A DNA stretch of 36,668 nt from Acidimicrobiia bacterium (GCA_029240695.1 JARDZU010000003.1:1-36668); one strand, 5' to 3'; numbered from the stretch's first letter, positions 15,625 through 24,188 are shown. Program-made: numbers and translations. The notes: generated by a model from the letters alone, not told the origin.

Positions 15625-17054
15625 CGGGCGTCTCCAAGGCAGAGCATGCGACGCAGTCTGGTCTCCGTGATCGCCCGTTGCTCCGCGGCTGCGTTGGCCA
15701 TCTCTTCGTCTCGCGTGTTGCCGAGTCGGCTGCGGGCGATGTCGAGCATCTCCTGAGCGGTCTTCCCGGAGGCATAGATGATGTAGGTGAAACCGTGGGT
15801 GGATTCGTACTCCTTGTTCGCCTCAGCCAACGCGGTCAGCAACGACCCTTCTGCATCGGCGGTGCCACTCTGCTCGCGATCCGCCTCGTGGTCTCCCCTC
15901 TCGCCGATTCGGGGGTGACCGGCGAAGGCCTCGAGCCAGTCGCTCTCATCCAGCGCATCGAAGGCGACGCCCGCTGCGGCCAGCACGGCATCGCCGTCAG
16001 CGAATGGCCGGTTCGCGATCATCCGGTCCACCCAGTTCGTGGAAGCGCAGGCGGTCTGGAAGAAGCGCCGCCCTTCCTCGTCGAACAGTGCGTTCAGGTA
16101 TGTGAGCCGAAGCTTCTCGGCTCCATCAGGGTCGGGCCGGCCCCTGACACGGAGACGTGCCACCCCGCCGTCGGGATGGATGTCTAGACGGACGAAGCGG
16201 GCTCGAGCAGGGCGATCGAGTATCAAGAGATTGACTGCGTCCGGCTTCGCCTCGGCCCGGTCGACCACCACCTCCCAGGTCTGGCCGTCATTCGAGACCT
16301 GGACCGAGACCCAGCCAGGTGCGTTTCCCTTGAAATGCCGGGTGTCGACCTCGAGGGAGTCGACTGCTCCGGGCAATCCGAGGCGGAAGACGGCCCAGTC
16401 GTTGCCCGGCCCGCGTCGACGCTTGGTCTCCCAGCCGTCCCACATCCCAGCCGGCTCGGTGGGCCGGAGGAGATTGGAGGGTGGTGAGTAGTGGACATCG
16501 GAGGCATCGAGGGCCTCGCCACCGACAACGGACGAAGCCAGGTCGATACCCCCGTCGTCGAGGCACACCTCATGTCGGGCAGGTATCGGGTCGCCGTCGA
16601 GGCGCAGGCGCGCCACCCCTCCGTCGGGGAAGATGTTGAGACGAATATGGGTGACCCGATGCGGGTCGTCGACCTCGAAGCTCGAGGTGGTGTCACCGGA
16701 GAGGGAGGTACGGGGGATGATCTGGACCCAGTCGGCCGCCTCGATTCGCTCGTCCCCACCCACGCCGCAGGCCTCCAACGAGAAGGATTCGGGGTAATTG
16801 CCGGTGAAATAGGAGGTGTCGACCGTCACCGAACGGACTCGCCCCGCCACTCCGAGGGCGAGAACACACCAGTCGTGGCCCGGCTCGCGACGTCTCCGGG
16901 TCTCCCAACCGTCCATCCATTTCCCCCGTTCGGTGTAGAGGTCCTCCTTCCACACCGGATTTGCCGTTTGCAGGAGATTGCGCGCTTCGGCGAAGAACTC
17001 GTCGTTGCAGGCAACCACCCGCCCGCCAACTGCCTCAGATATCAGATCGGTCAT
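15621..17054 (-). CDS. alc: Allantoicase-OHCU decarboxylase fusion
   Basis: A bifunctional protein of 477 residues. Residues 1-310 are two allantoicase repeats, visible as WMDGWETRRRREPGHDW (46-62) and MWDGWETKRRRGPGNDW (204-220), each ending in PDGGVARLR (143-151 and 294-302). This part would hydrolyse allantoate to ureidoglycolate and urea. Residues 314-477 form an OHCU decarboxylase with NALF at the start, FAGHPRIGER (catalytic His380), EANKEYESTHGFTYIIYASG and a helical C-terminus. It turns OHCU into S-allantoin. The two activities are not consecutive; allantoinase acts between them and its gene overlaps this one by 20 bp. There is no stop or frameshift between the domains, so the fusion is real in the sequence. 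Confidence 0.93.
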   Translation of the reverse strand: MTDLISEAVGGRVVACNDEFFAEARNLLQTANPVWKEDLYTERGKWMDGWETRRRREPGHDWCVLALGVAGRVRSVTVDTSYFTGNYPESFSLEACGVGGDERIEAADWVQIIPRTSLSGDTTSSFEVDDPHRVTHIRLNIFPDGGVARLRLDGDPIPARHEVCLDDGGIDLASSVVGGEALDASDVHYSPPSNLLRPTEPAGMWDGWETKRRRGPGNDWAVFRLGLPGAVDSLEVDTRHFKGNAPGWVSVQVSNDGQTWEVVVDRAEAKPDAVNLLILDRPARARFVRLDIHPDGGVARLRVRGRPDPDGAEKLRLTYLNALFDEEGRRFFQTACASTNWVDRMIANRPFADGDAVLAAAGVAFDALDESDWLEAFAGHPRIGERGDHEADREQSGTADAEGSLLTALAEANKEYESTHGFTYIIYASGKTAQEMLDIARSRLGNTRDEEMANAAAEQRAITETRLRRMLCLGDAR

Positions 17055-18351
17055 TGCGCCTCAACATCCTGCCAGCAATGGGGCCGACGCTCGTCCCGTC
17101 GAAGACAGTGACACCTGCGAGGATGGTCGTCACGACCGAACCACGAAGTGACATCCCCTCGTAAGGAGTCATGGGGTGACGATGTTCGAGGTCGCCCCCC
17201 CGGACGCGGGTGACGCCGTCAGGATCCCAGACAACGAAGTCGGCATCCATCCCGACCTCGATCGAGCCCTTGCGATCGTCGAGCCCGGCTAGGCGCGCCG
17301 GCTCGAGGGCCAACCATCGAGTCAGCTGCGGCAGCTCGATCTCACGCTCCACCGCCCCAGTCCACGTTGCGGGCAAGCGCAGCTGTAGTGAGCCGATACC
17401 TCCCCAGGCCTCACCGAAGTCCCCATCGTCGAGACGCTTGACCTCGGCCGGGGCCGGAGAGTGATCGGAGACGATCATGTCCAGGCTCCCATCCATCAGA
17501 CCATCCCACAGGGCGTCGCGGTGCTCGGCGGCCCGAATCGGTGGGGCGCATTTGAACGAGGTGGCGCCGGCGCCGATTTCTTCGGCGCAAAACGTCAGAT
17601 AGTGGGGGCATGTCTCCCCAGTGAGCGAACCGGGCCCATCGGCCACCGCTCTCATCGCCTCGGCCGACGACACGTGAAGCACGTGAACCCTGGCCCCGGT
17701 GGCCCGGGCCAGATCTGCGACCGTGGTGACCGCGGCGGCCTCGCCGTCGGCTGGACGGGTCTCCAGATACGACTGGTAGTCGGTCGGATCGCCCGATAGT
17801 CGGAGGATCCGGGTCGGGTCCTCGGCGTGCACGAGTGAGGGAACCTCGAGCTCCCGCATGAGGGGGAGGGCAGAGGCGAGCTCAGAGGGGCTCACCAGCG
17901 GGAACTCCTCGACTCCCGAGTCGACCAGGAACGACTTGAAGCCACAGACGCCCTCGGCCACGAGAGGGCCGATCTGATCTTCGGATCCCGGGATGAGGCC
18001 TCCCCAGAAGGCCACGTCGGCACTCAGCTTCCCCTCGGCCGCGGCTCGCTTCTTCGACAAGGCGCGGACGTTGACTGTCGGTGGAATCGAATTTAGAGGC
18101 ATGTCGACGATCGTCGTCGTCCCCCCGGCGACTGCGGCTCGTGTCGCCGTCTTGAACCCCTCCCATTCGGACCTACCCGGCTCGTTGACATGGACGTGAG
18201 AATCGACCAGTCCGGGCATCACGACCAGGTCGCCGAAGTCGACCTCGGCCCGGCCCTCACCGATATCGACGATCACGCCCTGGTCGATCCGTATCGATGC
18301 CGGGCGCACCTCCTCGCCCAACACCACCCGGTTGCTGCCGATTATCGACAT
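17035..18351 (-). CDS. allB: Allantoinase
   Basis: A dihydroorotase-like amidohydrolase of 438 residues that opens the hydantoin ring of allantoin. MPGLVDSHVHVNEPGRSEWEGF carries the HxH metal site, GFKSFLVDSG contains the Lys expected to be carboxylated, followed by SLVHAED, VHVLHVSSAEAM and MIVSDHSPAP (Asp). DMPLNSIPPTVN is typical of allantoinase rather than dihydroorotase. The track starts at a TTG (18360), but the ATG at 18351 directly follows the -10 box TAACTT and gives the usual start. It is the first gene of the operon allB, alc-uraD, uraH, pucL. Confidence 0.94.
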   Translation of the reverse strand: MSIIGSNRVVLGEEVRPASIRIDQGVIVDIGEGRAEVDFGDLVVMPGLVDSHVHVNEPGRSEWEGFKTATRAAVAGGTTTIVDMPLNSIPPTVNVRALSKKRAAAEGKLSADVAFWGGLIPGSEDQIGPLVAEGVCGFKSFLVDSGVEEFPLVSPSELASALPLMRELEVPSLVHAEDPTRILRLSGDPTDYQSYLETRPADGEAAAVTTVADLARATGARVHVLHVSSAEAMRAVADGPGSLTGETCPHYLTFCAEEIGAGATSFKCAPPIRAAEHRDALWDGLMDGSLDMIVSDHSPAPAEVKRLDDGDFGEAWGGIGSLQLRLPATWTGAVEREIELPQLTRWLALEPARLAGLDDRKGSIEVGMDADFVVWDPDGVTRVRGGDLEHRHPMTPYEGMSLRGSVVTTILAGVTVFDGTSVGPIAGRMLRRNDRSDI

Positions 18352-18360
18352 CGGTGGCAA

Positions 18361-18366
18361 AAGTTA
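18361..18366 (-). promoter_or_regulatory. allB operon -10 box
   Basis: TAACTT on the minus strand is followed by 9 bases and the ATG of allB. Hexamer and downstream bases resemble the TAGCTT promoters of the xdh operon, which suggests a shared promoter class. Confidence 0.5.
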
Positions 18367-18413
18367 CCGGTGCAGCCTTCCTTTCTTGCCGTCCCGACGA
18401 ACGAGGTGGTAAG

Positions 18414-18419
18414 TAGCGT
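18414..18419 (+). promoter_or_regulatory. -10 box of the DUF308 gene
   Basis: TAGCGT lies 31 bases before the ATG. Unlike most genes here the transcript would have a short leader, with AAAGGAG at 18439-18445 as ribosome-binding site. Confidence 0.4.
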
Positions 18420-18450
18420 GATCGCCGTCGCCCAGCCCAAAGGAGTCGCC

Positions 18451-18978
18451 ATGGAGTCGGTGAGTAGCAGCCCGCCGGATCGGACCATCAACTACGCCTT
18501 CATTCTCGGCGGTGTCACCGCCCTGATCTTCGGGATCATCCTCCTCGTCCGCCAGGAAGAGGCATTGGCCCTGCTTATGGTGGTCCTGGGATTGTGGTGG
18601 CTCATACAGGGCGCCTTCATGATCTTCGCAGTCTTTGTCGACCGCACCGACATGTGGTGGAAGCTGATAATCGGCGTCTTGGGCGTCGTGGCCGGCTTCC
18701 TCGTCCTGACCAACCCCGGCGAGGCCGCCGATGTGTTCCAAGGGGTCATTGGCGTCATTCTCGGCATTATCGGAATCGCGGTGGGAGTGACCGCCCTCAT
18801 CGGCTCCTTCCGAGGCGGTGGCGTCGGTGCCTTCGTGTTCGGGGCCGTCAGTGTCCTTATCGGCCTCCTCATCCTGTTCAACGCCCAGTTCTCCACAGAG
18901 CTCCTGATAACCCTGTTCGCCGTCCTCCTTCTCATCGACGGTGTGGCCGGTATCTATCTGGGCATCAAGAACCGGTAG
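18451..18978 (+). CDS. DUF308/HdeD-like integral membrane protein
   Basis: A 175-residue protein with about six hydrophobic helices separated by short loops, each pair ending in a small polar turn (FVDRTDMWW, TNPGEAA, GSFRGGG). The repeated pattern GxxxLIxGxxLL is that of the DUF308/HdeD family, named for an E. coli acid-resistance membrane protein. No catalytic residues are visible and its biochemical role is unknown. The ORF track extends to 18190, but the ATG at 18451 has a good Shine-Dalgarno AAAGGAG five bases upstream and begins just before the first helix. A strong hairpin follows the stop. Confidence 0.82.
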   Translation: MESVSSSPPDRTINYAFILGGVTALIFGIILLVRQEEALALLMVVLGLWWLIQGAFMIFAVFVDRTDMWWKLIIGVLGVVAGFLVLTNPGEAADVFQGVIGVILGIIGIAVGVTALIGSFRGGGVGAFVFGAVSVLIGLLILFNAQFSTELLITLFAVLLLIDGVAGIYLGIKNR

Positions 18979-18996
18979 CGACGACCGCATTCCGTT

Positions 18997-19026
18997 GCAG
19001 GGCGTCACTGATAGATGACGCCCTGC
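18997..19026 (+). terminator. Hairpin terminator after the DUF308 gene
   Basis: GCAGGGCGTCA and TGACGCCCTGC form a perfect 11-bp stem with an 8-base loop, 19 bases after the stop. The bases after it hold only a short TTT. Confidence 0.65.
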
Positions 19027-19064
19027 ATTCGGTTTGGCCACTTCTACCGGCGCCAACGAGCCGG

Positions 19065-19070
19065 TAGCAT
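19065..19070 (+). promoter_or_regulatory. -10 box of the class III aminotransferase
   Basis: TAGCAT is followed by 6 bases and the ATG, a leaderless arrangement. Confidence 0.55.
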
Positions 19071-19076
19071 CCTCCG

Positions 19077-20360
19077 ATGTCCGATTTCCTGAGCAGACAC
19101 AACGACGTTCTCGCCCCCGTGCTCGCCTTCGACACGGATATCCACGCCGCCAAGGCCGAGGGGATCTGGATCACCGACGTCGACGGGAAACGCTGGGCGG
19201 ACTTCGCCTGCGGAACCGCAGTGACCAACCTGGGCCACAATCACCCGGCAGTGCTCGAGGCGGCACATCGTCAGCTGGGCTCCCTGGTGCACTCGGGCTG
19301 CATCGTCCGCTATGACTCGATCGTCGAGGCCGCCGAGCGTCTGCGGGCAATCACGCCACCCGGAATCGAGAAGTTCAGCTTCGCCAACTCCGGCGCCGAG
19401 GCGGTCGAAGCGGCGGTGAAACTGGCCAAGCACACCACGGGCAGACAGGGCGTCATCGCATTCCGGGGTGCGTTCCACGGCCGCACCATGGGGTCGGTCA
19501 CCTACACGACCTCGAATGCGAAATACCGGGATGGATATCACCCGGTGCTCGGCTCGGTGTTCGTGACCCCCTATCCCCACCCTTACCGATGGGGCATGAC
19601 CGAGGACGAGGCCACCGATCTCTCCCTCAACGAGTTGCGGATGATGTTCAAGCACGTGGTGACACCGAAGAACATCGCCTGCATTCTCATCGAGCCGGTC
19701 CAGGGCGAGGGTGGCTATTACCCGGCGCCGGCTCGCTTCCTCGATGCTCTGCGTGAGATGGCGGACGAGCACGGGATCAAGCTGCTCTACGACGAGGTGC
19801 AGTCCGGTTTCGGGCGGACGGCCGAGTGGTTCGCCTTAGATCACTACGACGCCAAGCCGGACATCATGGCCATGGGCAAGGGAATCGCCAACGGTCTCCC
19901 CCTCTCGGCTTACGGCTCCTCGCGGGAGACGATCGATGCCTGGCCCAGGGGCGCGCACGGCACTACATACGGCGGCAACCCGGTCTCGACCGCGGCCTCT
20001 GTGGCGGTGATCGATACGATGGAGGGCCTCCTCCCCCACGCGCGTGAGCTGTCGAAGCGCGCCTTCGAGCGATTCAGCGAGATGGCGGACAGTCATCCCA
20101 CGATCGGAGACGTCCGCGGCCTCGGCCTCATGATCGGCGTTGAGCTGGTGACCGATCGGGAGAGCCGCACCCCGGACGCCAAAGCCTTCAGCCACGTCGA
20201 GAAACACGCCTTCGATCGTGAGCTGATCATCATCAACTGTGGCCCGGATGCAAACGTCATTCGCTTCATCCCTCCGTTGATCACGACCCGGGAGGAGCTG
20301 GACTGGTCCCTCGATCTGGTCGACGAGGGTCTCACCAGCTGGGAAAGCCAGGACCGCTGA
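19077..20360 (+). CDS. Class III PLP-dependent aminotransferase
   Basis: A 427-residue enzyme of the 4-aminobutyrate/acetylornithine/beta-alanine aminotransferase family. NSGAEAVEAAVKLAKHTTGR binds the cofactor phosphate, IEPVQGEGGY and LYDEVQSGFGRT precede the Schiff-base lysine in MAMGKGIANGLPLSA, and GTTYGGNPVS closes the site. The amino donor cannot be assigned by eye. Its position next to the allantoin operon, on the opposite strand, makes glyoxylate a possible amino acceptor, but this is only inference. The M15 peptidase frame begins at or just after its stop codon. Confidence 0.88.
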   Translation: MSDFLSRHNDVLAPVLAFDTDIHAAKAEGIWITDVDGKRWADFACGTAVTNLGHNHPAVLEAAHRQLGSLVHSGCIVRYDSIVEAAERLRAITPPGIEKFSFANSGAEAVEAAVKLAKHTTGRQGVIAFRGAFHGRTMGSVTYTTSNAKYRDGYHPVLGSVFVTPYPHPYRWGMTEDEATDLSLNELRMMFKHVVTPKNIACILIEPVQGEGGYYPAPARFLDALREMADEHGIKLLYDEVQSGFGRTAEWFALDHYDAKPDIMAMGKGIANGLPLSAYGSSRETIDAWPRGAHGTTYGGNPVSTAASVAVIDTMEGLLPHARELSKRAFERFSEMADSHPTIGDVRGLGLMIGVELVTDRESRTPDAKAFSHVEKHAFDRELIIINCGPDANVIRFIPPLITTREELDWSLDLVDEGLTSWESQDR

Positions 20361-21145
20361 ACCGCAGCCGGCTGCTCCTGATCGCAGCCGTCATCGGCTT
20401 GACGGGCCTGGTGTTGCTGTTGCTCCAACTCGATTCGAGGCCGACTTCAACTACGTTTGCTGCCGCCGTCACGACCAGCGTCGCGCCATCCTCCACCTCC
20501 TCGACCACCACCACAACGACATCGACGACCACGACGGGCCCGACCACTACAACAGCCGCCGCGATCACGACTCTCTCGACGCCGGTCTTCCAGTCATCCA
20601 TCGGCCCGGTAGGCGCAGCCGATCTCCCCTCCTCATGGCGTGAGGGCTGCCCGCTGGAAGTGGAATCTCTCCGGGCGGTGGACGTCTCCCATATCGGTTA
20701 CGACGGCGAGGTGCACACCGGGAGGCTGATCGTCGCCGGCGAAGTGGCAGAGGACATCGTCGAAATCATGTCCCGGCTGTTCGAGGCACGCTTCCCGATC
20801 GAGCGCATCGAACCCGTCGATGTCTACGAGGGCGAAGACGACCTGAGCATGGCAGCCAACAACACGAGCGCATTCAATTGCCGACCGGTTACAGGCGGAT
20901 CGTCGTGGTCAGAGCATTCCTATGGGAGTGCCATCGACTTGAACCCCCTTGTCAACCCGTATGTCGCGGGGAAAACAGTCTTGCCTCCCGAAGGCGCCGT
21001 CTACGCCGATCGCAGCCTCGATGCGCCGGGCATGATCCACGATGGTGACGTGGTGGTGGAAGCCTTCGCCGCCTACGGGTGGATATGGGGCGGGACCTGG
21101 TCCTCGCCCAAGGACTACCAGCATTTCTCCACGTCAGGCAGGTGA
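20357..21145 (+). CDS. Secreted M15-family metallopeptidase
   Basis: A probable cell-wall D,D- or L,D-peptidase. The N-terminus is basic and then strongly hydrophobic (NRSRLLLIAAVIGLTGLVLL), i.e. a signal anchor. Next comes a Ser/Thr-rich linker of about 40 residues. The catalytic domain has SWSEHSYGSAIDLNPLVNPY (zinc His and Asp), PGMIHDGD, WGGTWSSPKDYQHFS (third ligand His), all typical of Peptidase_M15_4. The only ordinary start codon is a TTG at 20399, but that would cut the membrane segment. A CTG at 20357, overlapping the aminotransferase stop as CTGA, keeps the whole signal, so it is given here with low certainty for the start. Confidence 0.8.
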   Translation: MNRSRLLLIAAVIGLTGLVLLLLQLDSRPTSTTFAAAVTTSVAPSSTSSTTTTTTSTTTTGPTTTTAAAITTLSTPVFQSSIGPVGAADLPSSWREGCPLEVESLRAVDVSHIGYDGEVHTGRLIVAGEVAEDIVEIMSRLFEARFPIERIEPVDVYEGEDDLSMAANNTSAFNCRPVTGGSSWSEHSYGSAIDLNPLVNPYVAGKTVLPPEGAVYADRSLDAPGMIHDGDVVVEAFAAYGWIWGGTWSSPKDYQHFSTSGR

Positions 21146-21151
21146 GGACGT

Positions 21152-21907
21152 CTAAGTGCCGCCGGCGAAGAACTCCAGGGCAGTCTTGGTCTTGGTTTGC
21201 TGCTCTCCCGACACATCGACACCTTTGCTCTCTAGGAACGCCCGCCATTCCACCGCGGTCTGAAAAGCCTCGGACGGTGATGTCTTGGTCGACAACTCGA
21301 CGACCTGCGAACCGTCGGGATAGAGCCACAGCTCGCCGACTATCGGGTGCTTGAACCCTTTCGACTGGAACTTGACCCTCAAGGTGGGGATCGGTCCCAG
21401 CACCTGGAGATCCTCGAGAGCAGGGCCGTTCGCCGCGTGGTCCGCGAAGAAGGCGCGCTGACGCTTGGAGAAGAGCTTGCGCGCCGAACGTCCACCTGCG
21501 GCAACCTGCTTTATCTCTTCATTGTCAGCCGAGCCTTTGTAGGACGCCGAGCAGACATAGCCGCCTGGCATCGCGTCAACCTCCACGCCGAACCTCTTAT
21601 CGGCCCGAAGGTTGTCAGAGATCTCGGCGGGGTCCACAGGCCGGATCTTGACTACGGTGTCGCCCTTCTCACCCTGACGGCGGCGGGCCCGCACCACGAC
21701 ACCGGCCTCGTTGAGAGCTAGGTCCTTCGTGTCCAGGAAGAACACCTGGCGAAGCTGGGCATCCAGGGGATCGATGCCCAGTGCCTGAGCCACCCCGGCT
21801 CGCTTCGTCTCGACCAGGGTGAGCTTCAATTCGACGCTATCGGCCCCGGAGACGACATCGAGCACCTGCTGCAGCTCTTCTCCGGACATGTCGGACAATC
21901 GGGTCAT
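21152..21907 (-). CDS. CYTH (triphosphate tunnel) domain protein
   Basis: A 251-residue protein resembling CYTH-domain proteins, whose beta-barrel tunnel binds triphosphates (adenylate cyclase CyaB, thiamine triphosphatase, inorganic triphosphatase). The start of the domain reads SVELKLTL, where ExExK is expected; the second Glu and the Lys are kept but the first Glu is Ser. FFLDTKDLALNEAGVVVRARRR and DTVVKIRPV match the following strands with basic residues. The activity is uncertain. The ATG at 21907 has GAGGAAAGAG just upstream as ribosome-binding site, and the gene follows the TrpB-like gene after 28 bases, probably in one transcript. Confidence 0.72.
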   Translation of the reverse strand: MTRLSDMSGEELQQVLDVVSGADSVELKLTLVETKRAGVAQALGIDPLDAQLRQVFFLDTKDLALNEAGVVVRARRRQGEKGDTVVKIRPVDPAEISDNLRADKRFGVEVDAMPGGYVCSASYKGSADNEEIKQVAAGGRSARKLFSKRQRAFFADHAANGPALEDLQVLGPIPTLRVKFQSKGFKHPIVGELWLYPDGSQVVELSTKTSPSEAFQTAVEWRAFLESKGVDVSGEQQTKTKTALEFFAGGT

Positions 21908-21935
21908 CTCTTTCCTCTATCTCAGGAACGCCGCT

Positions 21936-23294
21936 TCAGCCGGCCACCACCGGCACGCGCTCCATGGCGGCGGCGATGCGCTCCGCAGGGTATTCGTAGT
22001 CGATGAGGGTGCCGCCCAGGTATTCCTGGTAGGCGGCCATGTCGAAATGGCCGTGGCCGGAGAGGTTGAAGACAATCACCTTCTCCGCGCCTGCCTCCTT
22101 GGCCTTTTCCGCCTCGATCATCGCCGAGGCCACGGCATGGGCGGGCTCGGGACCAGGGATGATCCCCTCGGCCCGGGCGAACAGCACGGCGCGGCCAAAG
22201 GCCTCCGTCTGATGGAGGGACTCGGCCTCGATGATCCCTTCCTCCTTGAGCAGCGATACAAGCGGCGCCATCCCGTGATAGCGAAGACCGCCGGCGTGTA
22301 TCGGGTCGGGTACGAAGTCGTGGCCGAGGGTGTGCATCTTCACCAGGGGCGTCATCCCGACCGTGTCCCCGAAGTCGAACTGATAGTTGCCCCGGGTCAA
22401 GGATGGCGCCGCCGCCGGCTCGACGGCTCGAATCACGGGGTCCATCTTCCCTGCCAGCTTCTCCCTGACGAAGGGGAAGCTGAATCCAGCGAAGTTGGAA
22501 CCGCCCCCCGCGCAGGCGATGATGACATCGGGCGTCTCCTCGACCAGGGCGAGTTGCTTGAGGGCCTCCTCGCCGATCACCGTCTGATGCATCAAGACGT
22601 GGTTGAGCACGGAGCCGAGGGAGTATTTGGTGTCATCATCGGTGGCCGCCACCTCGACCGCCTCGGAGATTGCGATCCCAAGGCTGCCGGGCGTATCGGG
22701 ATCGGCCTCACGGATGGAGCGGCCGGCCTGCGTCAGCTCCGAAGGCGAGGAGTGGACTGTGGCGCCCCAGGTCTCGATCATCGCCTTGCGATACGGCTTC
22801 TGATCAAACGAGGATCGGACCATGAAAACCTCGCATTCAAGGCCAAAGAGGGCGCAGGCAAAGGAGAGTGCCGAGCCCCACTGTCCGGCGCCGGTCTCCG
22901 TGGAGAGCTTCTTCACCCCTGCCTTGGCGTTGTAGTAGGCCTGGGCAACAGCTGTGTTCGGCTTGTGCGAGCCAGCCGGGCTGACTCCCTCGTACTTGTA
23001 ATAGATGCGAGCCGGGCCGTCGATCAGCTTCTCCAGGTTGTGGGCGCGATACATAGGGGTAGGGCGCCACAGCCGGTAAATCTCGCGGATTTCTTCAGGG
23101 ATCTCGATGAATCGCTCGCTGCTCACTTCCTGCAGGATGAGATCCATGGGGAACAAGGGGGCGAGATCATCGGGGCCGACCGGTTCATGGGTCCCCGGAT
23201 GCAGCACGGGCGGAGGGGGCACCGGCAGATCGGGGACGACGTTGTACCAGTGAGAAGGAAGGTCGGTCTCCGGCAAGGTGATCTTCGTGAGCAT
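21936..23294 (-). CDS. trpB: TrpB2-type tryptophan synthase beta chain
   Basis: A 452-residue PLP enzyme of the TrpB2 subgroup, longer than the usual 400-residue TrpB1. [33 protein letters not shown] (Schiff-base Lys in SHKPN), [26 protein letters not shown] (phosphate-binding loop) and NLSGHGHFD are visible. It would join indole with serine, or O-phosphoserine, to make tryptophan. No trpA is near, so it probably acts alone on free indole, as proposed for TrpB2 enzymes. The ATG follows a TAGCTT box by 6 bases. Confidence 0.9.
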   Translation of the reverse strand: MLTKITLPETDLPSHWYNVVPDLPVPPPPVLHPGTHEPVGPDDLAPLFPMDLILQEVSSERFIEIPEEIREIYRLWRPTPMYRAHNLEKLIDGPARIYYKYEGVSPAGSHKPNTAVAQAYYNAKAGVKKLSTETGAGQWGSALSFACALFGLECEVFMVRSSFDQKPYRKAMIETWGATVHSSPSELTQAGRSIREADPDTPGSLGIAISEAVEVAATDDDTKYSLGSVLNHVLMHQTVIGEEALKQLALVEETPDVIIACAGGGSNFAGFSFPFVREKLAGKMDPVIRAVEPAAAPSLTRGNYQFDFGDTVGMTPLVKMHTLGHDFVPDPIHAGGLRYHGMAPLVSLLKEEGIIEAESLHQTEAFGRAVLFARAEGIIPGPEPAHAVASAMIEAEKAKEAGAEKVIVFNLSGHGHFDMAAYQEYLGGTLIDYEYPAERIAAAMERVPVVAG

Positions 23295-23300
23295 GACCGA

Positions 23301-23306
23301 AAGCTA
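23301..23306 (-). promoter_or_regulatory. trpB2 -10 box (TAGCTT)
   Basis: The minus-strand TAGCTT is followed by 6 bases and the ATG. The hexamer is identical to those of the 8-oxoguanine deaminase and xdhB genes. Confidence 0.55.
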
Positions 23307-23325
23307 CACAAATGCAGATCCCAGG

Positions 23326-23331
23326 TACCTT
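23326..23331 (+). promoter_or_regulatory. -10 box of the metallo-beta-lactamase-fold lipoprotein gene
   Basis: TACCTT lies 29 bases before the ATG. A GGGAGG ribosome-binding site at 23349-23354 sits 6 bases before the start, so this gene has a short leader. Confidence 0.45.
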
Positions 23332-23360
23332 TGGGTCAGTCCCCGATCGGGAGGCCCCCG

Positions 23361-24188
23361 ATGACCACCCACCGCCTGATCAATCGTCGCATGGCGATTG
23401 CCGAAATGGGGAAGGCGGGTCTCGCCGTCGTCGTCTTCGGCACCGCGGCGTGCTCGGATGAAGGTGCCGGCGCCACAACCACGGCGCCTGGAACGTCTCC
23501 AACCACCACGGCCACTCCCGGCACGAACGCCACCGCCGCAGGATCGACAACCACGCTGGCGTCGACCACCACCACCGGGCCCGCCGCCACAACTGGCGGC
23601 GCCCCGACTTCCTTTCAGCGCGTGAACCTCCAGTTCGTCTCGGCCTACATCCTCTACCGGGGTGGGGAGGCAGCCCTGGTCGACACCGGGGTGGGAGGGA
23701 GCGCAGCCGCGATCCAGGCAGCCCTCGGCGAGGCCGGGCTGGATTGGGACGCTATCGGACACGTCATCCTCACCCACAAACACCCCGATCATGTCGGGAG
23801 CGTCGACGAAGTCATGACACAGGCGAGTGGTGCCACGCTGTACGCCGGGGCGGCTGACATCCCGGAGATCGGTTCTGCCACGGCTCCGCAGGCGGTTGGC
23901 GACGACGACAGCGTGTTCGACCTCGAAATCATTGACAGCCCCGGGCACACCCCCGGACACATCAGCGTCCTCGATGCAGCGACCGGGATCCTGGTCACCG
24001 GCGACGCCCTCAACGGAACGGGCGGCGGCGTGGGCCCTCCCGATCCGGGTTTCAGCGAGGACATGACCGTGGCCATGGAGTCTGTTCTCAAGCTCGGAGG
24101 CTTCGACTACGAAGTCGCCTTGTTCGGCCATGGCGAACCATTGCTGGAGGGCGCCTCCGCCGCGGTCGCAGCCCTGGCTGCGGGCTGA
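23361..24188 (+). CDS. Metallo-beta-lactamase-fold hydrolase, probable Tat-exported lipoprotein
   Basis: A 275-residue protein. Residues 1-31 look like a twin-arginine signal with a lipobox (NRRMAIAEMGKAGL, then GTAAC), so it is likely exported folded and lipid-anchored. A Thr/Ala/Gly-rich linker follows. The hydrolase domain has ALVDTGVGGS, LTHKHPDHVGS (HxHxDH zinc motif), SPGHTPGHISV, LVTGDALNG and FGHGEPL. The spacing matches glyoxalase II-like proteins, but the substrate is unknown. The ORF track starts 1.5 kb upstream at 21819; that part is antisense to trpB2 and is not real. The ATG at 23361 has a good GGGAGG ribosome-binding site. Confidence 0.85.
   Translation: MTTHRLINRRMAIAEMGKAGLAVVVFGTAACSDEGAGATTTAPGTSPTTTATPGTNATAAGSTTTLASTTTTGPAATTGGAPTSFQRVNLQFVSAYILYRGGEAALVDTGVGGSAAAIQAALGEAGLDWDAIGHVILTHKHPDHVGSVDEVMTQASGATLYAGAADIPEIGSATAPQAVGDDDSVFDLEIIDSPGHTPGHISVLDAATGILVTGDALNGTGGGVGPPDPGFSEDMTVAMESVLKLGGFDYEVALFGHGEPLLEGASAAVAALAAG

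Noticed and set aside
20480-20580. Thr-codon-rich repeat as a microsatellite or CRISPR-like array
   Set aside because: It encodes an in-frame Ser/Thr linker of a secreted protein, with no regular repeat unit or spacers; the same kind of linker occurs at 23461-23600.
21819-23360. Long 5' extension of the lipoprotein frame in the ORF track
   Set aside because: It is antisense to trpB2 and the CYTH gene. The lipoprotein has its own promoter, ribosome-binding site and signal peptide at 23361.
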